Source of the DNA: Viscum album
Lineage: Eukaryota > Streptophyta > Magnoliopsida > Santalales > Viscaceae
Direction: 5' to 3'
Length of the DNA stretch: 64,000 nucleotides
NCBI GenBank assembly: GCA_963277665.1
Contig: OY728136.1
Span: 1,977,052,576-1,977,116,575 of the forward strand
In this document: positions 34,800 to 46,529 of the stretch, in pieces
Layout: each line of letters starts with the position of its first letter
Position numbering within the stretch: position 1 is the stretch's first letter
The notes under the pieces: model-generated
Told to the model about the DNA's origin: nothing
The model's database searches: none
What the model saw: the letters and a program-made list of their open reading frames with translations, nothing else
Program-made: the position numbers and the translations under genes

Positions 34800-36726
34800 T
34801 TAATGCATGGACTACTATCGCTTATTGACCATTCAATGTTCCAATGCTCTGCTATTGTATAGAGCAGCACTCGGGTCAAATCCTTAGCAATGATACTTTT
34901 TAATAGTTGATTACTTTTAGTTGATTGTATTTTGATTGGGGGTTTGTTTGTAGAGATTAAATTAAGTGATTAATGATTGTTGTTTGATTTAAAAAATTTA
35001 TAAATATTTGGTAGAGTTCATCATTAAGTAGTTAATCTTGTGATATCCTTGATCCTTGCTTTATATTGCATTAAATTAACACCCATGTCACAAGTAGACG
35101 TTGATTGGAATTTCCAAGTGTTAAGGATTTAATCCAATCCTTAACATACCATAGGGTTCTAATATTATACATTTATTATTTATGGTAGTGTATTTATGGT
35201 TCCAATAATCCATGGATACCACCCATTAAACAAAACAAGTCATTAATCCATAACATGTTAAGTCTAACATACACAATGTTAATTCAAAGAATATTCATCG
35301 AGGAAAAGTTCTCAATCACTTAACATACCTAAATTATAACTCACCCCAATGAGATATTTACTCATACATTAAGAAGATTAGTAATCTAGCTTATTATATT
35401 TATTATTATTAATTATAAAAATAAAGAAAATAAAGGGATAAGAAAAGAGTTTGTCTTCGAACACACACACAAACACGAACTATGATAAGATTTAAAAACA
35501 AACATTAGATTGAATGAGGAAGAGAAATAAGGGAAGGGGTTTGAAATGAATAGAAAATATTATAAGACACTTAATGTTAAATTATATAGGGTGGATGATT
35601 AGAAACAAAATATGAATAAGAAACTTTCATTAATATGAAAATGAAATTTAAAACAACTTGTGTAATTACGAATGAAAGGAATACAAAAGTAAATGAAAAC
35701 AAAGAGATGAGTAAAGGTATATAAAGTAAAAAAATTTAGTATGAAAGGTCCTCCCAAGCCTTATAAAAATATTTTTCCATGCCAATATATTCTCCTCTTT
35801 TCGTTAATGCCAACCACATTAAAGTAGAATAGGGGTGGTATTTATAGCCCAAGGAGGTGGACTGTTTGCATTCCAAATTTCTCCTCCACTTGCATCACCT
35901 GTTTGGCCATCCAGAACATTGAATATTGGGATATTATATTATTCAAATATGTAGATATTTATTTTTACTTCAATCCCCCAAATTTTGTGTCCATTGGTCT
36001 TTTTGAGCCAAAAATATGGCTATTTAACTAAAGTGTTTTCACTAATATATTTTTATCAACACTTTTTCGAAGGTTGATATTTGAATGGTTTTTCCAATAG
36101 AAAGATGACCTAAAATAAAAATAATTTATTATAAAAAGTTTTCTTCCCGTATATTATATTGAACACTGAAAAATACAAGCCTTATTTGATCATAAAATCT
36201 AGGGAAAATTCTGGAATAGTCTCCTAATTTTAATTCCCAGCCACAATGGTGGGATGGACTTAAAAGCTTTAGTTGGTCCCTTGGATTTTGGATTTGGGCC
36301 CCGGAATTTTTATTCATGACTCCTTGAATTGATCCCTGAATGTTTAAGGAAACTAATGGAATTTGGACATCCTAATTGAGCCCAAAAATTCAATCTTCGT
36401 GGTTGGCCCAATTTCTTTGTAGATTTTTTGGGCCTTCTTTTCTGGTCCATATGGCCCTTCAAATGGAGGATTTGGCCAATGATTCCTTCTAATGATATAT
36501 GGGAAATTAAATAAGGAATCCTAAAAAATAAAAACAAATTTTTTTTTATATTTATAGTGATATTTATTATTAAAATAGTAAACTGCCTTGAATCTGGAAG
36601 AATTCAAATAATGCTCAAAAATTATATTTTATATTTAAACATTATTATTTCAAACAAATTATGCACATTTAATATAAAATAAGTAAAGTGAGTATATATA
36701 AATTTATGAATATATTAATAACATCA
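34800..36726 (-). repeat. Athila 5' LTR
   Basis: Aligns without gaps at its left end with the 3' LTR (TTAATGCATGG against TGAATTCATAG, then TATCGCTTATT in both). It ends TAACATCA, directly followed by the right target duplication ATCAT (36727-36731). Shared blocks include ATATCCTTGATCC (35042) and GGTATTTATAGCCCAAGGAG (35837). Confidence 0.92.
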
Positions 36727-36731
36727 ATCAT

Positions 36732-38938
36732 TATGAATATTATATTATAACTTGATCTCCTTTTAATTAATGTTTTGAAATGAAATACAATATACTAGAT
36801 CATGATGATTTTGAAGAGATTTTAGAATAAATTACTTTTTACAAATAATATATGGAGGGAATAGAGCTCGAACTTTATATATTCTCTATAGAAAATTATT
36901 TAGAGATAGAAATAAAATATGGGTTATCCAATTTAAAGATAAAAAAATATTTTTATCTTATGAGGGTGTCCCTAGATGTTTTGGGGGAACTATTGGGTAC
37001 CCCTCATCCTAGAGAAATAAAAATGGGGGTCGAAATTTTCTTTCCCAGTCCCAAATGAAAAATTGTACCAAAATATGAGAGGTTGGATACACAATATAAA
37101 AAAGAGACCTTGACTTATGATTGATGTTAAGAAACATTGGGTAAAATAAGATGTGATGGTTCTTATCACAGAATCCCCATCCACAGATGGATTAAGGATA
37201 ATACCAGGTTTCCAAGCTATGGAATGTATAAAATGAAGTACCTCATTGGGGGGTTTGCTCAAAATTTCTCTTAAATTTACTTCAAATTTCACTCACGTTA
37301 AGTTCTAGTTTTTAAATTTCAATAAACATTTAAAATTTTATTGTTTTTATTAAAGAAAATAAAGTGTATATAATTTAATTTAACACCTTTTCAAGGTTAT
37401 TCTTAGACATAAAAATTTATTTTTCAACACGATCTACCTTCAAGGGGATAATCTTCACTTTATGTGTCATATTATTTACAATCTAAATTTATTTAGAGAA
37501 GCTACCAGAAAAAAAATATTTAATCATTCATCTCACTTTATAAAATTATTTTTAATTTTACTTTAATTGATTTTCTCTAGAATTTAATATTAATTTTTTC
37601 TTGTTTAGAAACTTGAAGTTGATCAACCATAGTTGAATTATCAATGTGAAGAATGGGTACATTAGATTTAATTTAAATATGAATATAATTCTTATTCAAG
37701 AAATTTTTCAGTTTAAATACTTTCCATTTATGGGACAATAAAGTATTCTTATTATTTCTACTACTTTGGAATTTAATTAGTTATAAAAAATAAGTCTATA
37801 ATAATTTCTAATTGTGGAATTTTTTTTAAAACATCATGGTATCTATAATTAAATTTCACATTTTATGTTTCTTATTATTTCTAAATCCTATTTACTTTTT
37901 TATAAATTATTTTTCACAATTCCTTGATCATTCACTAGAATATGAATCTTACTTTTGAGCATAAATGTTGAATTGGTAACTAGTAGGAAATTTTATTGGA
38001 TATTTTGAGTTTATAATTAATTTTTATGTTTCTAAAAATGAATTTATCTTTATTATTACACTTTATACATGATTTTATTCTACTGAATTTCCAAATTTGT
38101 TTCAAATTTTTATATGAAATTTACATGTTTCTCTAAATTAGAATCAATATTGGGTATATTTATGTTTTCTTAGTGTGGGTGAAATGGTATTTGAATGTGA
38201 TCAAATATACCACAATGTGAAACCATCCAAAACTCATAAAACATTACAAATTTTACTTCTTTCCATGTTTTCATAATAATTTTTAGTGGTTTTCAATTTT
38301 TCTAAAATTTTAATGTTATATAACCCTTCAAGAAGGTTAATTCTATAATTAAATTTGGTTTTAGTTGGGAAAAACAATTTTAATTGACCTATAGAAATGT
38401 GGTTGAATTTAAAAAGAATATTAAATGTTATATAATTATTATTTTCCCTTAAATATTTAATTTGGATTAAAAATAATAATATTTAAATTAAAATGAACTG
38501 TGAAATGAAAATATTATTTCAATATGTACTCATTATTTTATTTTTTATTATTTTGGATGATTTATTTATGTTACCCTATTAATTATTATTTATGTTCATC
38601 CAAATAGAGTGTCCAGTAATTATGGTCTCTAATTATGTGATTGTGTTCTCTTATAGGTAAAGACATGTTTTTACTTTTAATTTATTTAAAATGTAATTGG
38701 GTTTAAACTATTTTCAAATTTATAAGTTCGATCATCTTTGTAAAATATGAATCAATTTATTCACACAACAAAATTTATTTCCTTGAGGATAAAATCATTC
38801 ACTACTTGATGAAAATTATTATGGAAAATAATTTTACAAAATAAATTTTTATGGTCATCTAGTATTTCAAACCTGAGATTCATTTTTTCAACTTAATTTT
38901 GACTCTTTGATTTCTTGGGGACAAGAAAAATAATATTT
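36732..38938 (+). other. XY internal region, right part, unidentified
   Basis: 2.2 kb between the Athila element and the right XY LTR. 36852-37058 (68 codons, plus) and 36990-37292 (100 codons, minus) are the longest frames; neither has a motif I recognise. 36980-37260 is less AT-rich than its surroundings. Just before the LTR, a reading containing DSFFQLNFDSLISWGQE precedes TTGGGGACAAG and could be the last residues of a gypsy pol, but this is weak. Confidence 0.45.
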
Positions 38939-41900
38939 TGTGGGAACTTCATGTACCATTTTATTATAATATTTTTCCACTATATTTTTTTAATTTAATT
39001 ATTTTTTATTACTTAAATATTTTTTTTGTCGAATAATATAAATTTTCTGTTTTATTGGTGTTAAATTAATAAAACACTTAATAATATGTGTAAATGTGTT
39101 TTTAATTAGATAATTTTAGTTTTTTTGGATAATTGATAATTGATTTAGTAATTTCTTGTTAAATAATGTAAGTTATTTTTCAAGATAATTCTTAAATAAA
39201 TATTATTCCATTAAATTAATGTTTTTTAGGTTTTAATGATATATTTTAATTCAAATTGGAGTTATTATTTTATATTGAAGTTTCATATAAAATATTATTT
39301 TTAATTTACTGTCACTGTTTATTTTTTTTTCTTTATTTTAATATATATTTTCCATGTTTTTTGTTATCAATCAATTATTTAGTTGATGTTTAAGTTAATT
39401 TATAATTTAATGAATTTAATGATTTGATAAATTTTTAACACAAAAGTAAAATTCAATTATTTATTTTTTTAAACAATATTTTATGTAAATATCACATATT
39501 TAATTTGTAGGGGCTTTAAATAGATAATTCCAAATGGTAGTGACGTAGCCAAATTCCCTATTGCTCATTCACATAGCCAATTTTGAGGTATCCACCTAAA
39601 AAAATTATCCATATCCAAATCATCCAAATTAAATTCATGTATCCAATGTTTTAATATGCACCCATAGAGCCAATTTTTTGTGTTTTTGAAACCCACATAC
39701 ATGATTTTCTCACCCAAGAGTAGAATATTGATATCATCTTGGAAGACTAACTATAAGAAGATGGGAGATAATCAGATCTTAGTTGAAAAAATTGAAGAAA
39801 CTCAAGAATATTTAGGAAAACCAAATCAAGGTCTAGGAATGGAAGCTCAACAGAATTCGAATAATCTAAGGGACAATAGAAGAATCTTGAACCCATAATA
39901 GTTTCAATATGATAACACTATTTGAAGAATGATGACTTTGGAATCGTGAATCATGGTTTTGAAGTAGGATGAATATAGATCTTTTTTTGATTTCATCTTA
40001 GTCCAACTCAATCTGTTTTTTGATGAAGAATCTGAGTTGGACCTATCTATGAAGAAATTATTTAAATACCCCCATCTATATCGAGATTCTGAGAAAATGA
40101 CTTGCACCATGGAATCTCGATGAAGGGGAGTATTCCAAAGATTAGACGTATTGAAGATGGAATTAGGAACCTGAGGAGATCAACTATCTGATTTCTTGTA
40201 GATGAAACCCATAACTAAGGATCTTGGGATCTTGATGTTCTTTCTCAATAATGAACCATGACCAACAGAAATATAGTAAGATGATATAACTCAATTCAAT
40301 TATGATGATAGTGCTCCACCATTTCGATGGGTCGAAGTTACCAATCAACCTAAGTCAGAAATGGGATAAAGTTGAAAATTGAGCCATTGGAATTGTACCA
40401 TGCCTATTTTTTGTAAGATGATAATTATAAATGATATGTTTCAAAATGAATAAATAATTAATCACTTATGTCAAAGATTGAATTCAGTCTAATCAACTTG
40501 TATTTACCCCAATTTCATAAGTACAAATAAGAAAAATCTCTTCATCTCAAATATTGAGATTCTTTTTGTATGAAAAATAGAAGAAGGCAATGTGTCATAT
40601 TTTATGATTTTGGATTGGATGATCTGATTTCTTGAATTTTTTTTCTGACATAATTTGTGTCATCAGATTTTGATGATGACGCCATGTTTGAAGAGATGAA
40701 TTTTTTTTCAAGTACGAAGAAGGTTTTAGTACTGTTTTGGTCATTGGAATTTTCTATTAGAGGTTCATGATGAAGATGATGGGTCCTATTTGTTTATGAA
40801 TGTTGTGATTATGATGATGAAAATTGATGTGCACATGATTCCTATTCAAATTGATATGAAAAACTAAACCTTAAGAGTGTCTATCATTAATGTTTATAAT
40901 AATGTTTGAATGTGAGTATAATCTATGTGTCGATAAACATGATTTATGGGTTTTTTATCATTTTATATAATTTCCTCAACTGTTATAATTTCAAATAGGG
41001 TTATAGTTGGATAATTTTAATGGACTGTGAAGTTGAATAAGTAGTTATAGAGTTATATTAAAATGACAGTGTAGTGTCAAAAAAATAAGAATATTCCCAT
41101 TTACTTGGTAGTTACCAAATTAATTTGGTGAAATTGGGTTAGAATTAGGAGTTAAATAAAAGAATATTATTAGTGATAAAAGAAGGGAGATAAATTGAAA
41201 ACATAAGAAGATAGAAATGAAAACATTTACCAGATAGGAGAGTAATGGGAGAGAAATTAGTTGAGCATCTAGATATCTTGAAGAGGGTCAACCCCAATCA
41301 TGTTTATGAAGATAGAGATAAAGATCGAATGCCTTTCACATTACTCTAACATGAGTGGAAAAGTATTTTATTGGATAAACCTACTAAATTCATTTGGTGA
41401 ATATTTTCTTAAATTTATCTTCTCTCCTTTCAAACTGTAATTTCCTCAAGAGTTTTGATTATTAAATAATCTATTTATGTTCAAATTTTACATTTGCTAT
41501 CATTTTTTCTTCTCTATTCCGTTTTTTTTAGCCATACTACCAATCAGAGTGTGTTTTTCATCTATTATAGACTATTAATTCAGTCCCATTATGATTTTTA
41601 GGTTGATTTTCATTTTTTAAAATTATCAATTCTCTAATGAGAATTGTGATCATAGTGGGATATTGTCTGTGTCTTATTGTTCGGTGATCATTGATTACAT
41701 AAACAATATCTTAACCAAATGAGTATGATAACTAAGATCTTAGTTATTGACCTTGTCTTTTCAAACATAATTTGTTGAAAGGATTGATATCTTGAACTAG
41801 GTGTTCAGAGAGTTTATGGAATAAAAATATTTTGAATCAATCCAGAATTGAAAAACTATAAGAATCACTAAAAAAATCTATTATTCCATTTATAATCATT

Positions 41901-42173
41901 TATTTACACTTCACACATATTATTTTATTTATTTCTTCTTTGATTTCTTATATTTTTAATCCTAATAGTCTATGAAATTTTTAATAGTGTCATTTTCATA
42001 CATAGGAATTCCCAGATATAAATATAATAATGAAAAATACTAAATTGTGAAAAAGGAACTCCATAGTGGAACCTTCATTGTGAAGAAAACCTAGATTCTC
42101 ATTTCTTGTAGTTGTTAAGAGAGTAAAATTTTGAATTAAGGATTAAAAATGAAACACAGAATCCCACTATTCA
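38939..42173 (+). repeat. XY right LTR
   Basis: Partner of 21727-24961, equal in length by my boundaries (3235 bp). It starts TGTGGGAAC after a purine-rich run and ends CCACTATTCA. The stretch 39680-39898 is open on the plus strand (KKMGDNQILVEKIEETQEYL) and a related decayed reading continues to about 40140, but the left copy does not keep it open. Confidence 0.72.
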
Positions 42174-43550
42174 AGAACCTTCTAAAAAATTTCCTTAATT
42201 TCCCAAACCAAACATCTTCACATTTCCAACTCCAAACATCGACCCTAGGACAAACCTTCTCTGGTACCACTCTGTCCCCACAGATACATTGGGAATGCAC
42301 ATGGACCAATAGTAAGCTGAGAGTGACACCCAAGCCTTCTACCAACAGGATAGAGGATGATGAAAATCACTTAGTGGACATGTCACAAAAACATAATTAT
42401 TTAGCTGAATGCATTTTATGTTATCGTCTTCTTCTATTGAGTGGGATAGTTGGGGATACATGCTATGGTGAAAATAAATACCTATTAAACGGAACTTCCA
42501 TGTTTGGTGTATCTATAATAATGTGTTATATACATATGATCAAGTCCATAATATATGATTCTACCTTGAATCTATGTGTATTTTTTGGGTGAACACTAAG
42601 GAAAAACATTGAGGAACTTATTCTTCAATTGTGGTTAGGAATGCATTGTGTGATTGACTTGTTGTCATCTTACTAGTCTACCCACCTAGGTGTCTCTGGG
42701 TGCCTCCTTTATAATAATTTGGTTTCCAGGTTCTGAGAGAAACAACCTCTTGAGGAAGGAGAGAGTATATATTCTTGGGGTGGGCTATCAATGCATTTGG
42801 AAGGCTTGAAACAATGATCAATATGAGGATGTTACTTGATCTAGGTTCACTCTTATTTTTAGAAGAATTTCTTACTACTTAATATTTCTCAGATTATCCA
42901 AAATTGGACTGACTCCCCATCACTCAGGTTTCTTTTCATGACTAAATATCACACACATCCTCCCATAATGTCCTCCAGGGCTACTGGATTCAATGGCACC
43001 CTAACAGGTTCGCATTTAAACATAATATGGATAGATCTTGTGGTATAGATATAATGTAGGGTGGTGATGTTTTTCATGATAACAGGGGTTCCATTATTCT
43101 CTATTTCACTTATTTATATGGTAATTGATATTCTATCCAAGATAATGTGATGGTGATGAATATGGGTCCTGATATTTGTAACCAATATTTTATTGACCTA
43201 GCTATGGTCGAAACAGACTGAAAAATCATTCAAAACTCCCCACATGGCCTGTGTGTAACCCATTGAAAAGTCACCTACCATATTTTCATGTATAGGAGAA
43301 TCATAAAGAATAGTATGTAAATCCTTCAAAATTACAACGTGGGAAATAAAGTCATGGATTTTCTAGAATACAAGACCTCCCAAGGTGTTATGGTTACTTT
43401 TTCTTCTAGTTAGGGCACCTTTTCACTCAAAGGTGTAGACTTAATATGAGGGAATTCTCTCAAGGTTCAATATATCAGACCCATGTAGTTTATTTTTTAT
43501 TTTTTTATAAGTATTATTCCCTTACTCTTTTTTTAAATAAAGAAACTAGG
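42174..43550 (+). pseudogene. LINE (L1-type) 3' remnant with RNase H domain
   Basis: From 43015 a reading gives FKHNMDRSCG, a stop, GGDVFHDNRGSII, LYFTYLYGN, then VMNMGPDICNQYFIDLAMVE followed by TD. This is the RNase H domain found at the 3' end of plant L1-type LINE ORF2: first Asp in MDRS, last in ETD, middle Glu replaced. GNKVMDFLEY (near 43345) and LKGVDLI further on fit its end. Around 42560-42640 ELILQL / LRNLFFNCG in two frames fits the zinc region before RNase H. The sequence ends in T-rich DNA and TTTTTTTAAATAAAG (about 43530-43545). The RT domain is absent, so it is 5' truncated. The 147-codon frame 42149-42592 overlaps its left part and is not itself a known protein. Confidence 0.65.
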
Positions 43551-43559
43551 GTGATGATG

Positions 43560-45670
43560 ATAACCTCTCAGATAAATATGTCAAAGTGCATCAAGGTGGT
43601 ACAAAAGATATAAAGGGGGAATGCATGCCCATCCAAAAAACAACTAGAATGGGGGATAGTTTAAGAGGTACCAGCTCACAAACTCTAAGACTAGACACCA
43701 AACATGGAAATCACTTACAAGTATCACAAGGAATACCAAAGTCACCACCAATCTCTATTTCATCTACCTAATACATGACATGTGTGAGCATAGCCTATAA
43801 AGGGGTGAGTATAAACATACTTAGTAGGAATCCCTAAAAACCAATAGATAATAAAAATAATAATAAAATAAAAGAAATCTTATAGAGGGAAAAGATACTC
43901 ATTATAAGATATGATCATACTAAAAAAATTCCAAAAAGGTTAGAAGCCTCAACATCCATAGCTAGCCATGGATGATGATGAGTCTGTCTGAAACTCTATA
44001 GTGTTAATGTCAAATGTCAAGAACCATGTGAAACATCACTATAATTAGAGTAGAGGGCTTTCTCATTGCTATTGCACTACAAAACTGAGGAAAAACTATC
44101 TCCAGTGGAGGACCCACTCCTCTCAAATGATTGTTGATAGGGGATTAACGCTCTATATATAGGGGATATTTTCTCTCTATAGCATGAGGTGGTATTGAAT
44201 CCACCTATGTAAAGAGTAAGAAGTTCCATAACCTAGTGTGATAGGGGATTACTGACCTCAGAATCACTATAATGATCAAACCCAAACACTACCATCATCC
44301 AAGTATCACAGTAACAAGTGTATTGCTTATGAAATTTGATGTTGTATCACTGATGACAAAATTAAATCTCTCATCACATCCCATATGTAAAAATACTCAT
44401 GATAAGATACTCACAATACCACATTCAATTCCTAAAAGAGGTAATGGGCAATATATATGTTTCTTGGAAAAGTAAATTATATGTACATAGGGGTACATGT
44501 CAAGTGACATCGCATGAAGATTTGGGTTTGTTCTTCCCTGGACATGGCTTGGATAGCCATGTATGTCCACATGACATGTATGTATAGGGATGTGGTGTTT
44601 CTGTTCACCCAGGGCCCTAGGCATGTGCTCTCGACACATGAATCACCTATACTGGTAGTGTCACTGGGTGTGTGGACCCATCCAAACAGCGTGTGATATA
44701 TTACATGGTCTAAAACCCTAGCCACATTGAGATTATGAGGAAAACAACATTTTTTCTTTGGGAGTACATAAGGTGTTGTTGGTATTTTCTTAGATTGTGA
44801 GGAAAGGTCTCCTAGTCTTCATATGTTCATCGTATCCCCCATTTCTATAAACATTCTCACCATTTAACACACCCAAATCCACTAAAATCATTATAGAAGG
44901 TCCCAATCATAAATACCTGAACTATAAATGTTGTAAAATTGAACTCTGGTTTCCAAATTAGTACCCATCATGTCTCTCATCACTGTTCAGGATATCGATC
45001 CTTAAAGAGAACACCCACATTCCACAAATTTTCCTCAATCCATCTGCAAACCATCAATCCCAAGGTAATTTGGGCATCCTTGATGATTCAAGGTATTTAA
45101 TCATTACTGAGATGGATTGAAAATATTGAATCACTATCCTAATGATGAGGAACATAAATAAAAGTTGTGGTAAAAAGGAAAAATAATGATGTATAATTTT
45201 CATTAGCTGATATTATCATAACCAATGGATAAAAAAGTGTGCAAATAAAAGGTCTGAATTATGTGGCCAAAAAATATACATAATTACTTTCAAGAACCCT
45301 ATTTTTTTTAAAATCTCATGTGAATAATAGAAATTAGATAGATAAATTATATAAAATAGACTATACTTAATAACTAAATCCCAAATGTATAAATCCACAA
45401 AGTAGGAGTCCCTAAATCAAGAACTAATTCATTGTTCCTGAAGAACATTTTATCTAGTGATGATGTTATAAAATATGTTTCTTCTTCACTCATCCTACAA
45501 ATAATCTTGATTTGTTCCTCACCAATCCATGATTCTAGTTTTTCAATGCCAACGGTGGATCTTCTCCTCCACATTTCTAATCTCTCATAGTTATGCATCT
45601 AACCTGTGTGATTTTATAAAATAACATATATATATATATGTATGATGTGGAGGTTTAGGTTTACACATTT
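43560..45670 (-). repeat. Element B LTR, first part
   Basis: Matches A from about 15640: CTAATACATGACATGTGTGA (43767), GGGGTGAGTATAAACATACT (43801), GATGATGAGTCTGTCTGAAA (43976) and CATTTTA-type AT runs. Between 44480 and 44700 it holds GACATGG...CCATGTATGTCCACATGACA-type short repeats. It ends at CATTT (45666-45670), the left target duplication of the solo LTR. Confidence 0.78.
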
Positions 45671-45804
45671 TCTAATAATGTGAACTTTCCTGGAGATGTA
45701 TTGGGATCATTTAAAAGTACACTCTTTTCTGGTATTGAGTAACTTTCATTTGTGTTTTACCTTGGGGTGAGTTAGGGTGAATTTAGTGAAGAATTGAAGG
45801 AAAG

Positions 45805-45995
45805 AGGGTAGTGCATGCTGGCCCATGGTTAGGGAACATTGTGTGCCCCAACCTATAAAATCATGTGAACCCCAGAAGAGGGTATTCACATGGCTAGATA
45901 ATTTTTTTCAAATTGTGAAGCCCTAAAATAATAGGTGCATGGTTTATATGCATGGTTAGGGAAAACTATGCACCCCTACCAAGGAAACCATTCAA
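45805..45995 (+). repeat. Two ~119 bp-spaced direct repeats in the solo LTR
   Basis: GTGCATGCTGGCCCATGGTT, then AGGGAACATTGTGTGCCCC at about 45812-45852, recurs as GTGCATGGTTTATATGCATG, then AGGGAAAACTATGCACCCC at about 45932-45978. Both are followed by ACC, then AA-rich sequence. Confidence 0.65.
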
Positions 45996-46529
45996 TATGT
46001 TTTAATTCACCTGAGAAATATTTTTTAAATCCCCATAACCACTGATACTCACCCTATTCTGCCCAAACATAGACCAACTAGATTTTTCATGATTTTAGAG
46101 CTTTTTATATGGATTACATGGCTGTCCAACTTCTGTTCTTCATGATTTGAAGCCTGAATCAAAGATCTGTAACCCTCCTAGTGAGTGGATCCTATCATAT
46201 TTCTTTCTCATTCATTCTCCTTCATTATCTCATTCTTTTGGTGGGAAGTGATATGCTTTTTTCTAGATCTATATCTAGATTTGGTGAATGCAGATATATA
46301 ATTTTGGGTATATATTTATAATTAAGAGATCTTTTTTTCTTTAATTATGATTTAGGTTTTTGAGATTCATATCTGGATCTATGACGTTGTGCTGCTCAAT
46401 TTTTGGGGATCTCCATTGAGTGATTATTCATTGACGTATTGAGGTAGGTGGTCTATAATTCAAATACCAAAGTATTAATTAAAATTGTGTCCATGTAACT
46501 GAAGTATTTATATTAAATTTTTAGCAATT

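Larger units (their letters stand above)
25431..36726 (-). mobile_element. Athila-type Ty3/gypsy retrotransposon, full length, minus strand, dead
   Basis: 11.3 kb element with both LTRs (1918 and 1927 bp), a tRNA-Asp-like primer site, gag, protease, RT, RNase H and integrase in antisense order, and a polypurine tract. It is flanked by a perfect 5 bp duplication ATCAT (25426-25430 and 36727-36731). The Athila call rests on the Gag words KSSLIRLLPHLDGLAGEDP and CSTMKP, the Gag knuckle followed by CPQL, and the primer site. Stops and frameshifts break every domain, and catalytic residues are lost in protease and RT. Confidence 0.93.
21727..42173 (+). mobile_element. Element XY: LTR element with unidentified internal region, hosting an Athila insertion
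   Basis: Two long similar sequences, 21727-24961 and 38939-42173, both 3235 bp, flank a region that is about 2.67 kb once the nested Athila element is removed (24962-25430 plus 36732-38938). The right copy starts TGTGGGAAC, just after a purine-rich TTGGGGACAAGAAAAATAA, as expected for a polypurine tract in plus orientation. I recognise no gag or pol domain in the internal part, so this may be a non-autonomous element. No clear target duplication or primer site was found. Confidence 0.6.

Noticed and set aside
36852..37292. Possible captured gene, LINE RNase H or pararetrovirus piece in the XY core
   Set aside because: A few words (Trp-Lys-Pro, Val-Asp-Gly) faintly recall a LINE RNase H start, but the pattern does not continue. 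Left as unidentified.
42149..42592. Longest open frame in the window (147 codons, plus strand)
   Set aside because: No recognisable domain; an antisense frame overlaps it, and its right part runs over the LINE zinc region in another frame. Probably chance.
44272..44725. Cluster of short frames on both strands
   Set aside because: Lies in the element B LTR; the matching part of element A does not keep them open apart from one frame (16552-16794) of different sequence.
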